From NCBI RefSeq assembly GCF_003144195.1, contig NW_020290103.1, forward strand, positions 1-48,053: 48,053 bases of DNA, read 5' to 3'. A model generated the notes under the pieces. That model was not told the origin of the DNA. It did no database searches and saw only the letters and a list, made by a program, of their open reading frames with translations. The stretch is from Ceraceosorus guamensis. Taxonomy: Eukaryota; Basidiomycota; Exobasidiomycetes; Ceraceosorales; Ceraceosoraceae. Of this stretch, positions 1-11,999 are shown piece by piece. How positions within the stretch are numbered: position 1 is the stretch's first letter; every line of letters begins with the position of its first letter. A program made the position numbers and the translations under genes.

Positions 1-84
1 CGCACACGCACACGCACACGCACACGCACACGCACACGCACACGCACACGCACACGCACACGCACACGCACACGCACACGCACA
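1..84. repeat. (CGCACA)14 hexanucleotide microsatellite
   Basis: Fourteen perfect copies of CGCACA run from the window edge to two bases before the first ATG at 87. In the frame of that ATG the repeat reads as alternating His-Thr with no stop, so the next gene could start further upstream. The bases just before the ATG are CACAAG, which could also be an intron acceptor. The array is cut by the window edge, so its full length is unknown. Confidence 0.95.
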
Positions 85-86
85 AG

Positions 87-1582
87 ATGAGGCTGGACGA
101 GAATACAGATCCCAACAACCTGACGCCCAAAACATTTCAAAAGTTGTTGTTGCAGCAAGCTTCGCCGGATGATGATGACGATGATGGCCGGCGTGCCAGC
201 AGCAGCAAGCCCTGCCACGCCCAGCACCACCGCCCTCCTCCTCCATCCGCTGCTCCTCTTTCTTCTGGCACAATGCCAAACAGCATGGCAGACACGACGA
301 TGTTAGCGCTGCCAGATCTGGGCGAACAATCAACCACGCAGCTCTTGGACATGGACTGGTCCATCCGACTAGCACCCGCCACCCCACCACCCGGTTCTCC
401 GCCCAAACGCAAGCTCGATGATATGAGCATCAGTCCTGTCAGAGCAAAGGTGGCGGCAGTGGGAGAGGGAGAGAGGAAGAGCTTGTTTGGGTATTGGTCC
501 ATTCCTGAGAAGAGCAAGCGGGGGAGCGCGGGGATGAGAGGTGCATCGCGCTCGCGCGAGCATGAAAATGTCGTGCCATCGAGCAAAGCGGCAGCGGCGG
601 CGGCGGCGGCGGCAAAGAAGCAGCATCATCGCGCATCTGATGACTCGCAGGAGCGCACAAAGGCGAGCGTCAAGGCGAAGGCGAAGGCGCAGCAGCAGCA
701 GCAAGAGATCGAGTTGGACCTTTCGGCGATGAGCGAAGAAGAGTTGGAAGCGCTGGCGTGGGCGACGCGTGAGCGCGAGTGCGAGCGCCAGCGCGAGCGC
801 GAGCGCGAGAAGCAGAAGGAAAGGGGACAGATGGCTCGTGATGGTGGGCGCTCTGCCAACGAGTCCAGCAAGCACAAGCACGAGCAGGCTGATGAGCCTG
901 TTATGCAGCGACTCGTCGTCGAGCATGACGCTAAAGCGACCGATAAGCGGCGCAAGGAGAGCAAGAGGGAGAGCAGGGAGTACGCTTCTAGAACTCGACG
1001 CGGTGCAGAGGGGCACGCAATGGGAGCATCGACAGCATCCACAACGACGCAGGAGACTGCTTGGTCGGGCACAAGTACCGGTGCTGCGCGCACGCTCAAC
1101 CACGAAGCGTCAGCGTCGGCGCCCGCGCCAACGTCCCCGCCGATGCAGGAGCAGGAGCAGGAGCAAGAGCAAGAGCAAGGAGAGGAGAAAGCCTCAGAGG
1201 AGCATCTGCGTCAAGGCGCAACTCGACGACGAGCAGCAGCAGCACAACAATCTCAAGCTGGAGATGTTCTGATGCCTACTCGTCGGTCCGTGGGTGCTCC
1301 GTGCATGCCTCGCATCTCGGAGACTTCGGAGACTTCGGAGCATTATTCCCACGAATCGTGCAGTGCTGCTGCAGCGCATGTCGACCGTTCAGCAGCAGCA
1401 GCAGCAGCAGCGCTCAAAGAAGCGCAGGTGCAGGAGCAGGTGCAGATGCAGGCGCGTTGGGATGAGCCTAGCGGGCAAGAGGCATCTGCCGAAGCGGTCG
1501 TAGGGGCGGACGAGCTACGAGAAGGTTCGCATGCAAGACGAAGACGTTCGAAAGACGCAAAGAAGAGCCAGAACAGCAACAT

Positions 1583-1623
<41 letters not shown>

Positions 1624-3671
1624 AGAGGGAGACTCGTTCGCCAGGCAAACGCTCGCCGAGAAAGTCCATCATGCCTGTTTGGAAGATGGAAGGGGATGGG
1701 GAGGAGGAGATGGAGATGGAGGAAGAGCGCGGGCGAGAGGATGCGGCTGCTCCTGCCTTGCCTGATGCGGAGCTTTGGGCTAGACTGTCCGCCGGCAGGA
1801 AAAGTCTTGCGGAGGTGCCGCAAGAAAAGAGGAGCACGCTCGATATCGGCCCCGAGATGGAGGCGATGAATGAGCCCAGCAAGAGGGAGAAAGAGCTCCA
1901 TTCGCGCGCCGCGAAATCGTCGAGCAGCAGCAGCGAGAAGACGACGAGGAAGGGAGAATGTGGAAGCGCAAGGAAGACAAAGAAGGTGGTGGTGGAAGAG
2001 GAGGAGGCGCAAAGGGACACGCTGGACGGCAATGTGAGTGGCGGGAAGGGTGAGCAGAGCGACGTGCGCTTGAAGCGCACTCATCGCACTGCCAAGCTCA
2101 TCCCTTGCACCTCTGCCAAGGATGTGCAAAAGCGCTCAATCGGAGATGATACTTTTCCCTCTGGCCCAACCGATGCGCGAGCGAAGCCATGTGCATCAAA
2201 GCCGACCACTACGACGGCTTGGCCAGCACCTAGTCCAAAGAAAGTCAAGGGCAGCAGCAGCAAAGTCAAGAGTCCCGCAAGGACTGGTCGCATCGCTTCG
2301 TCCGTGCACAAATGTGCGCTTTCGAATTCCGATGCAGCGGTGCGCGCCGAAGAAGCTCGAAAGAAATCGTTGGCTATGGCCGTGGCCACGACGAGCAGGA
2401 GCGAGGCGGAACAGGGTGCGGCGAGGAAGAGAGCGGAATCGAGTGCGCAGCAAGGTGTTGCGCCCTCTACACCTTCGGCTAGAGCGCGCGCGAAGAGGGA
2501 AGAAAAGGTGCAAGATTCGTTCAGAAGGGCAGCTTGGCTCGTCAAGAATGATGCGAGCGGCAAGAAGAGAGAGACTCGAGTTGCTGCTGCTGCTGCTGCT
2601 GCTGCTGTTGCTGGCGGTGCAGAGGAAGAAGATGCGCCTGCTCTTCAGATGTCGACTGTGGACGACTCGCAGGAAGGATGCAGAAGTGGGGCACTTCGAC
2701 CTGCTCTTGACGTCGAGCCTGCGCTCAAGTGGAGCGAGCAAGAACGCGTGGCCGACTCATCTAGAGCAATTCCAGAGCGGCACGCTCCGACTGTGACGAT
2801 GACAGGAGCACCGTCTGGCAAACCTCGACGTAGCGCGAGGTTGAGCGACAAGATAGAAGAGGAGGAGGAGCAGCAGGAGAAAGAAGGCGCAAGTCGTGCG
2901 TTGCACGTTCCAGCGGGCTACAGGCTCTGCTCTACAGGCACGCTGGTGCCCCTCGCCCAATCTTCTAGCTTCACCTTTTCAGAGCGAGCAAATCGGGCCA
3001 AAAAGGCGCATTTGCAGAGCAAGAAGCGCGACGAGAAGCGCGACGAGAAGCAGACGGGCGGCGGCGGCAGCGGCAGCAGCAGAAAGGCAGGTGGCGAGGA
3101 TGGCAAAAAGGGACCAAAGGCTAATCCTGTACCTGCTTGGTTGTTGAGACGCAAAGAGGAGCTGGCTAGGCTGGAAGAGGAGAGGTTGGATTTGCAGAGA
3201 CGTAGAGTGAGGGAGGAGGAATTGGGAAAAAAATCTTCCGGACATGCCAAGACGACGTCGAGGGGGACGAGGTCTTCAAAAGCCCCTCCTCCAACGGCAA
3301 TTGGCACCCATGCGAACGCCAAAGCTTTCAGATCCAACACCGGGCCCGTCACCGCGCCCGCGCCCGCGCCCGTGCCGTTCGTATCGAGCATCGAAGCGCG
3401 TCTGCAAGAGCGCGCAGCGTGGGAGACGAAGCGCCGAGCGCACGAGGAGGAGTTGGAAAGGGAACGGGAGAGGGCAAGGAGGATGAGAGTGGAGATGGAA
3501 GAGGAAGAGGATAGGAGGGAGAGAAAGAGGAGGAATCCAAAGGCGAATCCTTTGCCCGAAGGGATTTATGGAACTTTTACCACCACCAACACCAACACGA
3601 CGACGAGGTCAAAAGGATTGTCGGCTTATGCTAGAGCGACTAGAGCGTCTGGCAGGCTAGCTGAAAAGTGA
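87..3671 (+). CDS. Low-complexity charged protein with TPX2-like C-terminal motifs
   Basis: A single open frame of 1194 codons, very rich in Lys, Arg, Glu, Ser and Ala, with poly-Ala, poly-Ser, Gln/Glu and Arg/Glu runs, so mostly disordered. Near the C-terminus two blocks have the layout of the TPX2 C-terminal family: an aromatic-Ser start (FTFSERANRAKK, about residue 961; PFVSSIEAR, about 1097), a charged helix (long in the second block), then KANPVP (about 1010) and KANPLP (about 1152). TPX2-family proteins bind microtubules and spindle factors, so a microtubule-associated role is inferred. The N-terminus contains NLTPKTFQKLL and scattered Ser/Thr-Pro sites. The start is uncertain because the frame stays open through the upstream hexamer repeat to the window edge. 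Large antisense frames over this gene come from its skewed composition. The gene is convergent with MET8. Confidence 0.6.
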
Positions 3672-4055
3672 GCTGCGAGCATGCTTGCCTCACGTCTCTT
3701 CAACTTCTGTCCGAGAAAATCCCACTTTCTCCCCCCACGTCTCCCCTTTGTGATCTTGTACGAGGACTCGGCTAATCCCATCATCAGGTTCCGACCGCTG
3801 CGAGACGTGTTCGTACATGCAGAGGAGAATCATTTTGACTTTTTCGTCGGTCCGTTCGTAGACGGGTCGGAGTGCGAATAGAGTGACGGGATGATGTATT
3901 GCAGTGCGGGACGCGTCTGTGAGATTGGGCCTACTGATACATGGTGTTGCAGGGAGGGCGGAAGAGGTAGGAGTGGATGCCGCATGGGCGCCGGTCCGCT
4001 CGCCCGCTCGAATTCGCGCCTCGCGCCTCGCGCCTCGCGCCTCGCGCCTCACGCC
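3672..4055. other. Convergent intergenic spacer (TPX2-like / MET8)
   Basis: This 384-base stretch between two convergent stop codons must hold both 3' UTRs. It ends in about five copies of a GCGCCTC-type repeat (about 4015-4054) that abuts the MET8 stop codon. I see no gene. Confidence 0.6.
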
Positions 4056-5100
4056 TCATGCTCGCTTGGATGATCGTACGATGAAGAGGGTAGAGGTGAT
4101 TGCGGATCCGAGCAGGATGCCCGCAAAGCCTGCAAGCCAAGGTGAAATGTAACCGGCGACGGGGCACCTGCCAGCGATTGCCTTGCGGATGCTCTTGCTA
4201 TCCGGCAACGTCCTCCTGATGCCTCTGACCTGCCTGGCGCTCGGCACGCTTCCATCCTTCCAACCTCGAAGGATGATGCGCATCTCCTCTTCCTCCAGCG
4301 TTGCCAATTCGTCAAAGGACCACTTTTCGCAAACGTCGATCATCCAGCTCATGCGTTTGGGACCGGCAGCGGCTTGCGGCGCCTCGCTCCTCAGCATGGC
4401 TCTCAACCTGCCCACATTCTCGATGGCTTGGCCCAAGTTTTCTGGAATGGCGCGTTGAATGATGCGACGGGTTTGGGCGGCTATGCGAGGACCCTTGCCT
4501 CCCGTGCTCACCATCACTTGCAATGGGCCTCTTCGTATCAAGCTTCCAAAGTAAAAGTCGCACTCTGGCGGTACATCCGCCACATTGACGGGGATGCGCA
4601 GCGCTCTGGCCATTTGACAAATTTCTCGAGATAAAGCGGCATCGTCGATGGCCGTCAGCACCATATCGTAGCCGCCCATCAGATCATCTTTTCCGCCAAA
4701 TACGCGATCTTGATACTCGTCTACGGATTTCTCCACGTGGATGCGATACTTCATCTCCCCGCACAGACCGGAAGAAGGACAAATGACGGTGACGATGGCG
4801 TCCGCATCCTTCACATTCACCAATCGACCTGCGCATTGAACGGAAGGGGGGGGAGGGAGTGGAGCGTGACGTGGCGTGGCGTGGCGTGGCGTGACGGAGC
4901 GTGTATGCGCATTCATGGTCAGCGAGCGCATCGAGTAGGGTTGCACCCGGGCTAGCGAGGCGAGGCGAGGCGTGACAGGAAAGATGCTCACCGGCTGCTA
5001 CGGGACCGCCACCTACGAGCAATACGCGCTTCCTCTTCAACTGCCACGAGATGATCAGACCGCCTCCAGGGCAGATCTGCGGGTAGTCCGCTTGACCCAT
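4056..5100 (-). CDS. MET8: Met8-type siroheme synthase (dehydrogenase/ferrochelatase) with hydrophobic C-terminal tail
   Basis: Exons, 5' to 3' on the minus strand: 5100-4992 and 4828-4056; intron 4829-4991 (GTGAGC...CAG). They give 293 residues. Met8 oxidises precorrin-2 with NAD and inserts iron to make siroheme, the cofactor of sulfite and nitrite reductases. The N-terminus has a Rossmann start (RVLLVGGGPVAAGRL, residues 25-39; the intron splits the Gly37 codon). VNVAD (residues 117-121) followed by CDFYF matches the conserved catalytic segment, where I place the catalytic Asp at residue 121 by recalled similarity to yeast Asp141. The next block, STGGKGPRIAAQTRRII, is also typical of the family. 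The last 30 or so residues form a hydrophobic helix (SPWLAGFAGILLGSAITSTLFIV) ending in SSKRA, which the 274-residue yeast protein lacks as far as I recall. The ATG at 5100 was chosen because MGQADYPQ lies just before the Rossmann strand. Confidence 0.92.
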
Positions 5101-5248
5101 ATTGTCCCCCACCGCGCCGCGTTCAAGGAGAGGTGTGCTGTGCTGTGCTGTTTCCTGCTTGCTTCGAGCGCGGCGTGGATTGGGTTGGCAGATGTTGCGA
5201 TTGAAGGTGAATGGGGGTGTTGTGAGGAGATGGGGCAGGATGAGGCGC

Positions 5249-5250
<2 letters not shown>

Positions 5251-5280
<30 letters not shown>
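5251..5280. repeat. (CTG)10 triplet repeat
   Basis: Ten perfect CTG units upstream of MET8, probably in its 5' region. On the minus strand an open frame turns them into poly-Gln upstream of the MET8 start, but a start at 5100 fits the family better. Confidence 0.95.
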
Positions 5281-5419
5281 AGCCTTTGCGTGCGGGCGTA
5301 CGGATGTGGTGCTGAGGGTGAAGAGGGAAGAGGGCAGCGAGTGTGTACACTGTAGGTGCAAGTGTGCGAGGGCAAGCAACCCTGTTTGTCAAATGCACCG
5401 CTTATCATTCGCTAACCAG

Positions 5420-5601
5420 TCACAGTCATTCACGATTCGTGATTCGCGCATTCGTGATTGAATTCCTCGCTCGATCGCCTATATCTGTGAATTGCGCGCG
5501 CGCCCCGCCCCGCCGCATGGAGGGAGTTGAGGCAGTCCAGCAATCAACCAGCATGCAAGTCACGCTCACGATTCACGATTCAAGATTCGTGATTGTGACT
5601 C
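5420..5601. repeat. Cluster of ATTCGTGATT-type dispersed motifs
   Basis: The stretches 5420-5460 and 5565-5601 contain several head-to-head and tandem copies of ATTCGTGATT and its reverse complement. The same short motif recurs in other intergenic stretches (near 14461, 15136, 19615-19670, 30376 and 42330). Confidence 0.6.
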
Positions 5602-5985
5602 ACGCACGCGACTGACTGCATGGCTCGCACGTACGACGCACAACTTGCATCATGAATGGAATGCGCTCGAGAATATTCTCCTGCTAGCCCATCCGCCGTC
5701 GCTGATGTTGTGCATCGCGTTCATCAGCAGGCAGCGTGGGCGCGGGCGCGGGCGCGGGCGTGGAACTGATGTCGTGGGCCAACGATCCGATCTTCCATCA
5801 TCCTTTCGCGCGCGCGCCCACGCGTACCCCGCCAAAGCCCCCTTCAGCTGCCTGCCACTTCCCTTGACTCGCAAAAGTCATTCACGAATGCCCAGCGACG
5901 ACGACGCTCTGACCCCGCATCTCTCACAGATTTGCTCCTCACCCTGTCACCCAGACTGCTGCCTGCCTGCCTGCCTGATCGAGCC

Positions 5986-6309
5986 ATGTCGTCCGTGGGC
6001 AGTCCTTCGCGCGCGCGGCAAGCAGAAGAAGATTCTCAAGATTCGGGAGAAGACATTGCAGGAGGAAATAAGCGCGGACTAATCGCTGGTAGCGAAGAGG
6101 ATGATGACGATGATTCGAGCGAGGAGGATGAGGATGATGATCCGGAAGAAGCGCGCAGGATCGCTCAAGGCTTCATCGTGGATGAGGAGGAGGATGAGGA
6201 GCAGGAAGATGACGACGAGCAGGAAAGGAGGAGAAAGAGGAAGCGGAGAAAACAAAAGAGGAGAAGACAGCTCGGTGAGTTCTCTTTGGTGAGAGGCAGC
6301 GACGCGATG

Positions 6310-6354
<45 letters not shown>

Positions 6355-9300
6355 GGCGAGAAGAGGTGTGGAGCTGATCGCACGCCGCATATATGCATCG
6401 CTGCCTTGCCGTTCCTTCAACCCCTCGATCACCATACAGAGGAAGAGAATGAGGAGCTGGACGAAGACGATCTGGATCTGCTGGCAGAGAACACCGGCGT
6501 CAAGCGGAGAAAAGAGGAGAGGAAACTCAAACGTTTTCGTCGAGGTTCGGCTACGCCCGAACCTCGTCCCTCTTCGCGTCCCGAAGATCTGAGTCACATG
6601 TTCGACGATGATGACGAGGATGGTCCAGCTGCAGCTGTCACTGCAACTGCTAAAAGGCGCGCAGACACTGATGAGGAGGAGGAGGAGGAGGAGGAGGATG
6701 ACGGCTTGCCATCGGCTGCCAATGCCCTTCGTCGTGCGACGGATGCAAGATCGAGGCGTGATCGCGATTTGGCCGCTCAAGCTGCTCCTTCTGGCTTCGA
6801 AGACGAGATGGAAGATTTCATCGACGATGACGAGGATTCCGACATGGACGCATCCATCTCTGACGGAGAGAGGGAAGCTCGTCGAGCAGAAAAGCGCAGA
6901 TTGAGAAAGGAGGAGAGGGAAGCGAGAAAGGCTTCCAAATCCGGCTTGGACCTCGACCCCACGCGCGCGGGCATCGATCAGGATCAGTGGGAAGAGCTCA
7001 ATGATGTGTTTGGAAATGGCGAAGATTACGCTTGGGCTTTTAAGAAGGGTGATAGGGAAGGCGAAGAGGGAGCGCTGGAAGAAGAAGACGAAATGTACGA
7101 GGATGAGCTGGCGGATGAGCAGAGAAAGAAGAAGCTCGAGTTCAAAGACGTGAGTACATCATTTTTGAGCACGTTCCTTGTCGTCTCAGCGCTTGACGCT
7201 CCCTGCCATCGTCGCCCAACACATGCAGATCTTTGAGCCGGCTGCGATCAAGGAGCGCATGCTGACCGACGACGACGACCGCATCCGTCGAGCCGACTTT
7301 CCCGAGCGGTGGCAACTGGCACTGCCGGGCGAGGATGGGCTGCAGCTGCTAGAGAGACAACTCACCTCTTCCGAGCTGGACGATGCAGCTCGATGGGTCA
7401 ATGCTCGCATATCGCAACGATGCTACAGGCTCTTCCTCTCGCCCGAAGGCGAGTTCAATCAGTTTTTGGGCGTCTGGCAGCAATGCGTTCGCACGACTGT
7501 TGCGCACGTCCTGAACAAGCGCAGAGATGCCATGTATCTGTACGTCCATCATGCGGACGAGCATGAGCTCAGGACGCAGCACAATTACGGCGCGGGAAAT
7601 AGACAGGGAGCTACGATCATCACGCTGCTCAACAGGCGCGATTTGCAGAGCCTCGTCTCGGCTTGCTTGCGCTTCAAATCCCTGCTGGCTCGCAAGGACA
7701 GCTTGAGAAGGCTGTTCGAGCGACTGCTTCAGGATGACGTCAACGCCACTGAGGAAAATCAGTCGTTGGCTGTCGCGCCGACCGTGCCCAAGGGAGCACC
7801 TAGTCAAGAGCAACGCAACGAGTTTGCGCAGCTGCTCGCGCGCGCAGAGAGCACGGAGGAGGTCGCGGATGTGGCGGATTGGCTCAATATGCAGTTTGGC
7901 CAGAAGCTGCGGGACGCGCAGGCTATAGAGACGGGCCTGTCCCTGAATGGCAGATCAGCGACGACCTTCAAGAAGCCCGCGATCGTCAGTCGATACGAGC
8001 GCGTCAAAGCTACGATGGCGTTGGACTTTGCTCGCAAGGTGGCCATGCCCGCTGCGCACCTGTACAAGAATTACGAAGCTCCGCACGGTAGACCGTACAC
8101 TTGGCAAGATCCGACAGAGGACCCAGCCACGCTAGCTGGTCAGTACTTTGACGCGGCTGCCAACATGCTCTCGGCGGAGCGCGTCTTGGACGAAGCCAAG
8201 CTGCTGCTGGCAAACGAGATAGGACGTGATCCATCCATGAGGCAAGTGGTGCGCAGTCTGTTCAGAGACTTTGCGTTCGTCAGCGTCGCTCCGACAGAAC
8301 GCGGCGAGTCGGTGATTCACGAGGAACATCCATTCTACAATTTCAAGTACCTGATATCGAAGCCCGTGCCCGAATTCAGGGAGCATCAACCTCCAACGGA
8401 AGGTCAGCTGGCTCCGGCCGTGCCGAATCCTGTTCAATTTCTGCTCATGCTCGAGGCGGAAGAGAAGCTGCTGGTCAATATCGACGTTCGACTCTCTCCT
8501 CACCAGGTCCAAGGCTTTGAGGATCGCTTGACCGCTAATTTTGCAGGAGAACATTCCACTGCGACTTCGTATGCGTGGACGGACTTTAGGAGGGAAGTCA
8601 TCAAGGCTGCGTTGGAGGACTTTTTGCTGCCCGTGGGAAAGATTTGGGTCAAGGAGTGGTTGAGAGAGGAGTGCCAAGACTGGCTTGGACGTGCTTGCGA
8701 AGTTCAACTGAGTAGGGTGAGTAGGCTAGATGCGAACGCAGAATGCTGTATAGGCCCTGACTCGGCGCTCTGGAATGGCTTCTTTACGCGCAGCGCATCG
8801 ATTGCAAACCTTACCAGTCGAAATCGATGCATGCTCGACTTCGCGACGAGAAGGACGCTCCGAGCCAATGGGACGCGGAACAGGATGATGAGGACGACAC
8901 GCTAGTCGGCGATAAGCACTCTAGCACAGTCCCTTCTGTTCTCGCAATCTCTGCTGGCCAAGGAGACCCGCGAAGAGACACTACGAAGGCCGTCTTCCTC
9001 AACGCACGCGGCAAGCTCATCGAGGGCAGCACGTTTGATGGACTTGCGCCTCCGCGAGGACACGCAAACGATGCGGGTGTGTCCTTGCAGCGCATCGACG
9101 AGCGCGATCTAACATCGCTGCCCAGCAAGGACAGAGAGACCTACCAATCTCGTATGGCCTTTATCGACTTGCTGAAGAGACGAAGACCAGACGTTGTTGT
9201 GGTCAACGGCTTTAGCGCTCGCACCGTGGCGCTCAGATCGCTGGTACAGCTTATGGCTACCAAGGCAGAGGAAGAGCTCGTGTCAGAGAGCAGATTGCCA

Positions 9301-11999
9301 CCTCTTGGTACGCCGCAAGGCACAGCGGAGCGCGAAAAGCTCTGCATCGACGTCATCTCTGTGGACGACGATGTTGCTCGTCTTTATCAGCACAGCGCGC
9401 GAGCAGCCGACGAACATCCCTCGCTGGACGTCTTGACCCGCTACTGCGTCGCTCTGGCTCGATATGCCCAATCGCCGCTGAACGAATTTGCGGCGCTGGA
9501 AGAGGGCGATTTGCTTTCCATTCGGTACGACGCCAATCAGCAGCTCTTGCCCAAAGCCAAGCTGGCCATGCACCTCGAAAGAGCCATCTCCGCTTCGGTC
9601 TGCCACGCGTGCATCGACATCAATCGAGCGTCCACGGACGCTTACTATGCGGCTATGCTCAAGTTCGTCAGCGGACTGGGTCCACGCAAAGCTACTGCGC
9701 TGATTCAGACCATCAAGGCTGAGCTAGAGGGTGTGGTAATCAACAGGCTCAGCTTGCTCATCGGCGCTCAAGACAGTCTGATGCGCGAGAGCGACGTGGA
9801 GATCTTGACGCTGGAAGTGTGGCACAATGCGTGCCCATTCTTGGTGGTGCGTGGAGTCAAGTCGCAAAGGTACCAGGGATCGCCAGACGTGCTGGACGGT
9901 ACGCGCATTCATCCGGAAAATTACAGGTATGCCAGGTTCATTGCGTTCGACGCGCTGCAGAAGAACGAGGAGGATCTGGATCCGAACGAACATCCTTCTC
10001 AGTTTTGCTCGGAACTGCTCAGGGATCAGCGCCGCGAGGCAAAGGTGTCGACGATCGATTTGAGCGACTATGAGGCGAAGCTTTTGCAGGAGCAGCAGGA
10101 CAAGGGCGAAGCGCCCAGCAGGAAGCTCACCCTGCTCAACATGGTTGCTCGGGAACTGGTCTATCCGTGCGTGGATGCGCGGGCCGCGTTTGTGCGCCCA
10201 ACTTCGGACGCCTTGTTGTCTGCCCTCACGGGCGAAACGAGCCAAACGCTGTCTGGCATTGTGGCCGTCACTGTGGTCAGCGTGCAGCCGGAGCACGCCA
10301 TCGTTCGACTAGCTTCGGGCATCGAGGGCACAATCAATGGCGAGTACCTCAGGCCATACCCTAGCGAGTACTACCAGATGGAGCAGATGCGACCTCCTTC
10401 TTTGCGGGACATTGTCAAGCCGATGCAGACCATCAATGCTCAGATCATCGATGTGGACAAGGACACCTTTCGCGTCGAACTCACTGCGAGACCAGACCAC
10501 TTGGAAAATGCGGCGGCGCATCCTAGCGGTAGAGCAGTCCTGCCTGATCAACGATACTTTGACCACGAAGCGGCGGCGATGGCAAAGGCCAAAGCGGAGG
10601 ATGAGGTGCGACGAAAGATGAATTTGAGAAATGTCAGATCCATCAATCATCCGTACTACAAGAACTTCAACTCGACTCAGGCCGAACAATACTTGGCCGA
10701 CTCCAAATTTGACATCGGAGAAGCAATCGTCAGACGAAGTTCAAAGGGCAGTGACCATCTGGCGGTGACGTGGAAGGTTGCGCCTGGCGTATTCCAGCAC
10801 GTTGGTGAGTGCCAGATCAGAGCTTGGTCGAGGCGGCAAAAAGTTGAACGCCATGCACTACTTGCACGCACTTTGCAGATGTCCTCGAGCTGGACAAGGA
10901 AAACGAGTACGAGTTGGGCCGAACGCTGCGCGTCGGCAATATGGGCTCGTACTCGGACATCGACGAGCTATTGGTCGGTCACATTGCCCCGATGGCTGCG
11001 ATGGTCAGGCAATTGCTTCATCACGAAAAGTACCAAGGCGAGGAAGCGCAATTGGGTGAGTTCGTGCGCGCCAACTTCCTTTCTCTTCATACCGCCCTCA
11101 CATTTAATCCCCCCCCCACGCATTTTTTGGCATGCAGATCAAGTCCTGACCAGCTTTACGCAAGCAAATCCGAACCGCAGCACGTACGGTTTTGCATTGG
11201 ACCGGAAGCGTCCTGGCGCCTTTGTTCTGGGCTTCAAAGCGAATAGGGATGCAAAGATTCAAAAATGGCCCGTCAAGGTGCTCCCTGGTCGTTTCAAGCT
11301 GCTCGACACGGACCATTTGCCCAACGTTACGGCGCTGTGTGAGTAGCGTGGACATCGATAGACGGATGTTGGAGGTGCTGCTTTCGCCATGCTGACATGG
11401 CATCTCCGCGCGCGATCTTTGTAGGCAACTCGTTCAAATCGCAGTACACCTCGATGGTCGGTATGCAGCGCGGAGGCAGGACTCCAGGTGGAGGTCTCGG
11501 CGGCGCTACTCCGCGCGCATTGGGTATGGGCACCACACCCTACGGAGCTGGGCTTGGCTCTGCGACTCCTGGTGGGCCGCTAGGCGGACGCACGCCTGGA
11601 CGCTACACGGCGTACGGTGCTGGATCTGCTACTCCTGGTGCGCTGGGAATGCGAACACCGTACGGTGCAGCAGCTGCGACGGGCTCCATGACGCCCAGCG
11701 CTGCTGCTGCTGCTCGGCTGGGCGGCACTGGGCAGACGCCAAATCCCTACGCGCGAACGCCCAATCCTTATGGAGCGCCAGCCACTCCGCAGCATCAGCA
11801 GCAGCAAGGAGGACAATTTGGAGCATCGAGACCTGGCGCGCCTCCGGCAGCTCCGATGGGCTTCGCAATGCCACCTGGCGCTCCGCCCGCACCTCCTCCA
11901 GGCTTTCCCAACGCTCAACCTCCCGGTCCTCCTCCTTCCCGACCGCCTTCAAACGTGCATCCCGACAGGTGGGCTATGCAGCAGGGAGGCGCTTACTAA
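5986..11999 (+). CDS. SPT6: Transcription elongation factor and histone chaperone Spt6
   Basis: Seven exons: 5986-6274, 6440-7149, 7229-8716, 8818-10804, 10879-11055, 11138-11338 and 11425-11999. All six donors are GTGAGT and all phases agree, giving 1808 residues. Spt6 travels with elongating RNA polymerase II and reassembles nucleosomes. In order: an acidic, disordered N-terminus; an Iws1/Spn1-binding-like motif (ELNDVFGNGEDYAW, about 282-295); the Tex-like helical core from about 334; a YqgF/RNase H-like fold (LAISAGQGDP, about 870; PDVVVVNGF, about 955); a helix-hairpin-helix (VSGLGPRKATALIQ, about 1113); an S1 domain (about 1305-1340); and tandem SH2 domains (about 1443-1600). The last 190 residues are Gly/Pro/Thr-rich with 11 Thr-Pro pairs. 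The ATG at 5986 is followed at once by the acidic Ser-rich leader typical of the family. Intron 1 holds a (GA)n run. Confidence 0.96.
6312..6352. repeat. (GA)n dinucleotide run in SPT6 intron 1
   Basis: About twenty GA units lie inside the first SPT6 intron (6275-6439). Intron 1 is 165 bases, a multiple of three without an in-frame stop, so retention would insert 55 residues rather than truncate the protein. Confidence 0.9.

Larger units (their letters stand above)
5101..5985. promoter_or_regulatory. Divergent promoter region MET8 / SPT6
   Basis: This 885-base region separates the start codons of two divergent genes, so it must hold both promoters and 5' UTRs. It includes (CTG)10 at 5251-5280 and two clusters of an ATTCGTGATT / ATTCACGATT motif at 5420-5460 and 5565-5601. 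It also has a G/C-alternating stretch near 5738-5760. I see no TATA box that I would trust. Confidence 0.55.

Noticed and set aside
369-2741. Several antisense open frames of 150-245 codons opposite the TPX2-like gene
   Set aside because: They are rich in Leu, Ser and Cys runs that mirror the Glu, Lys and Gln repeats of the sense strand. They have no domains and no intron structure.
4684-5379. Upstream extension of MET8 with a poly-Gln tract
   Set aside because: The frame is open to 5379, but the added part is repeat-driven and unlike the family. Met8 proteins start shortly before the Rossmann strand, as with the ATG at 5100.
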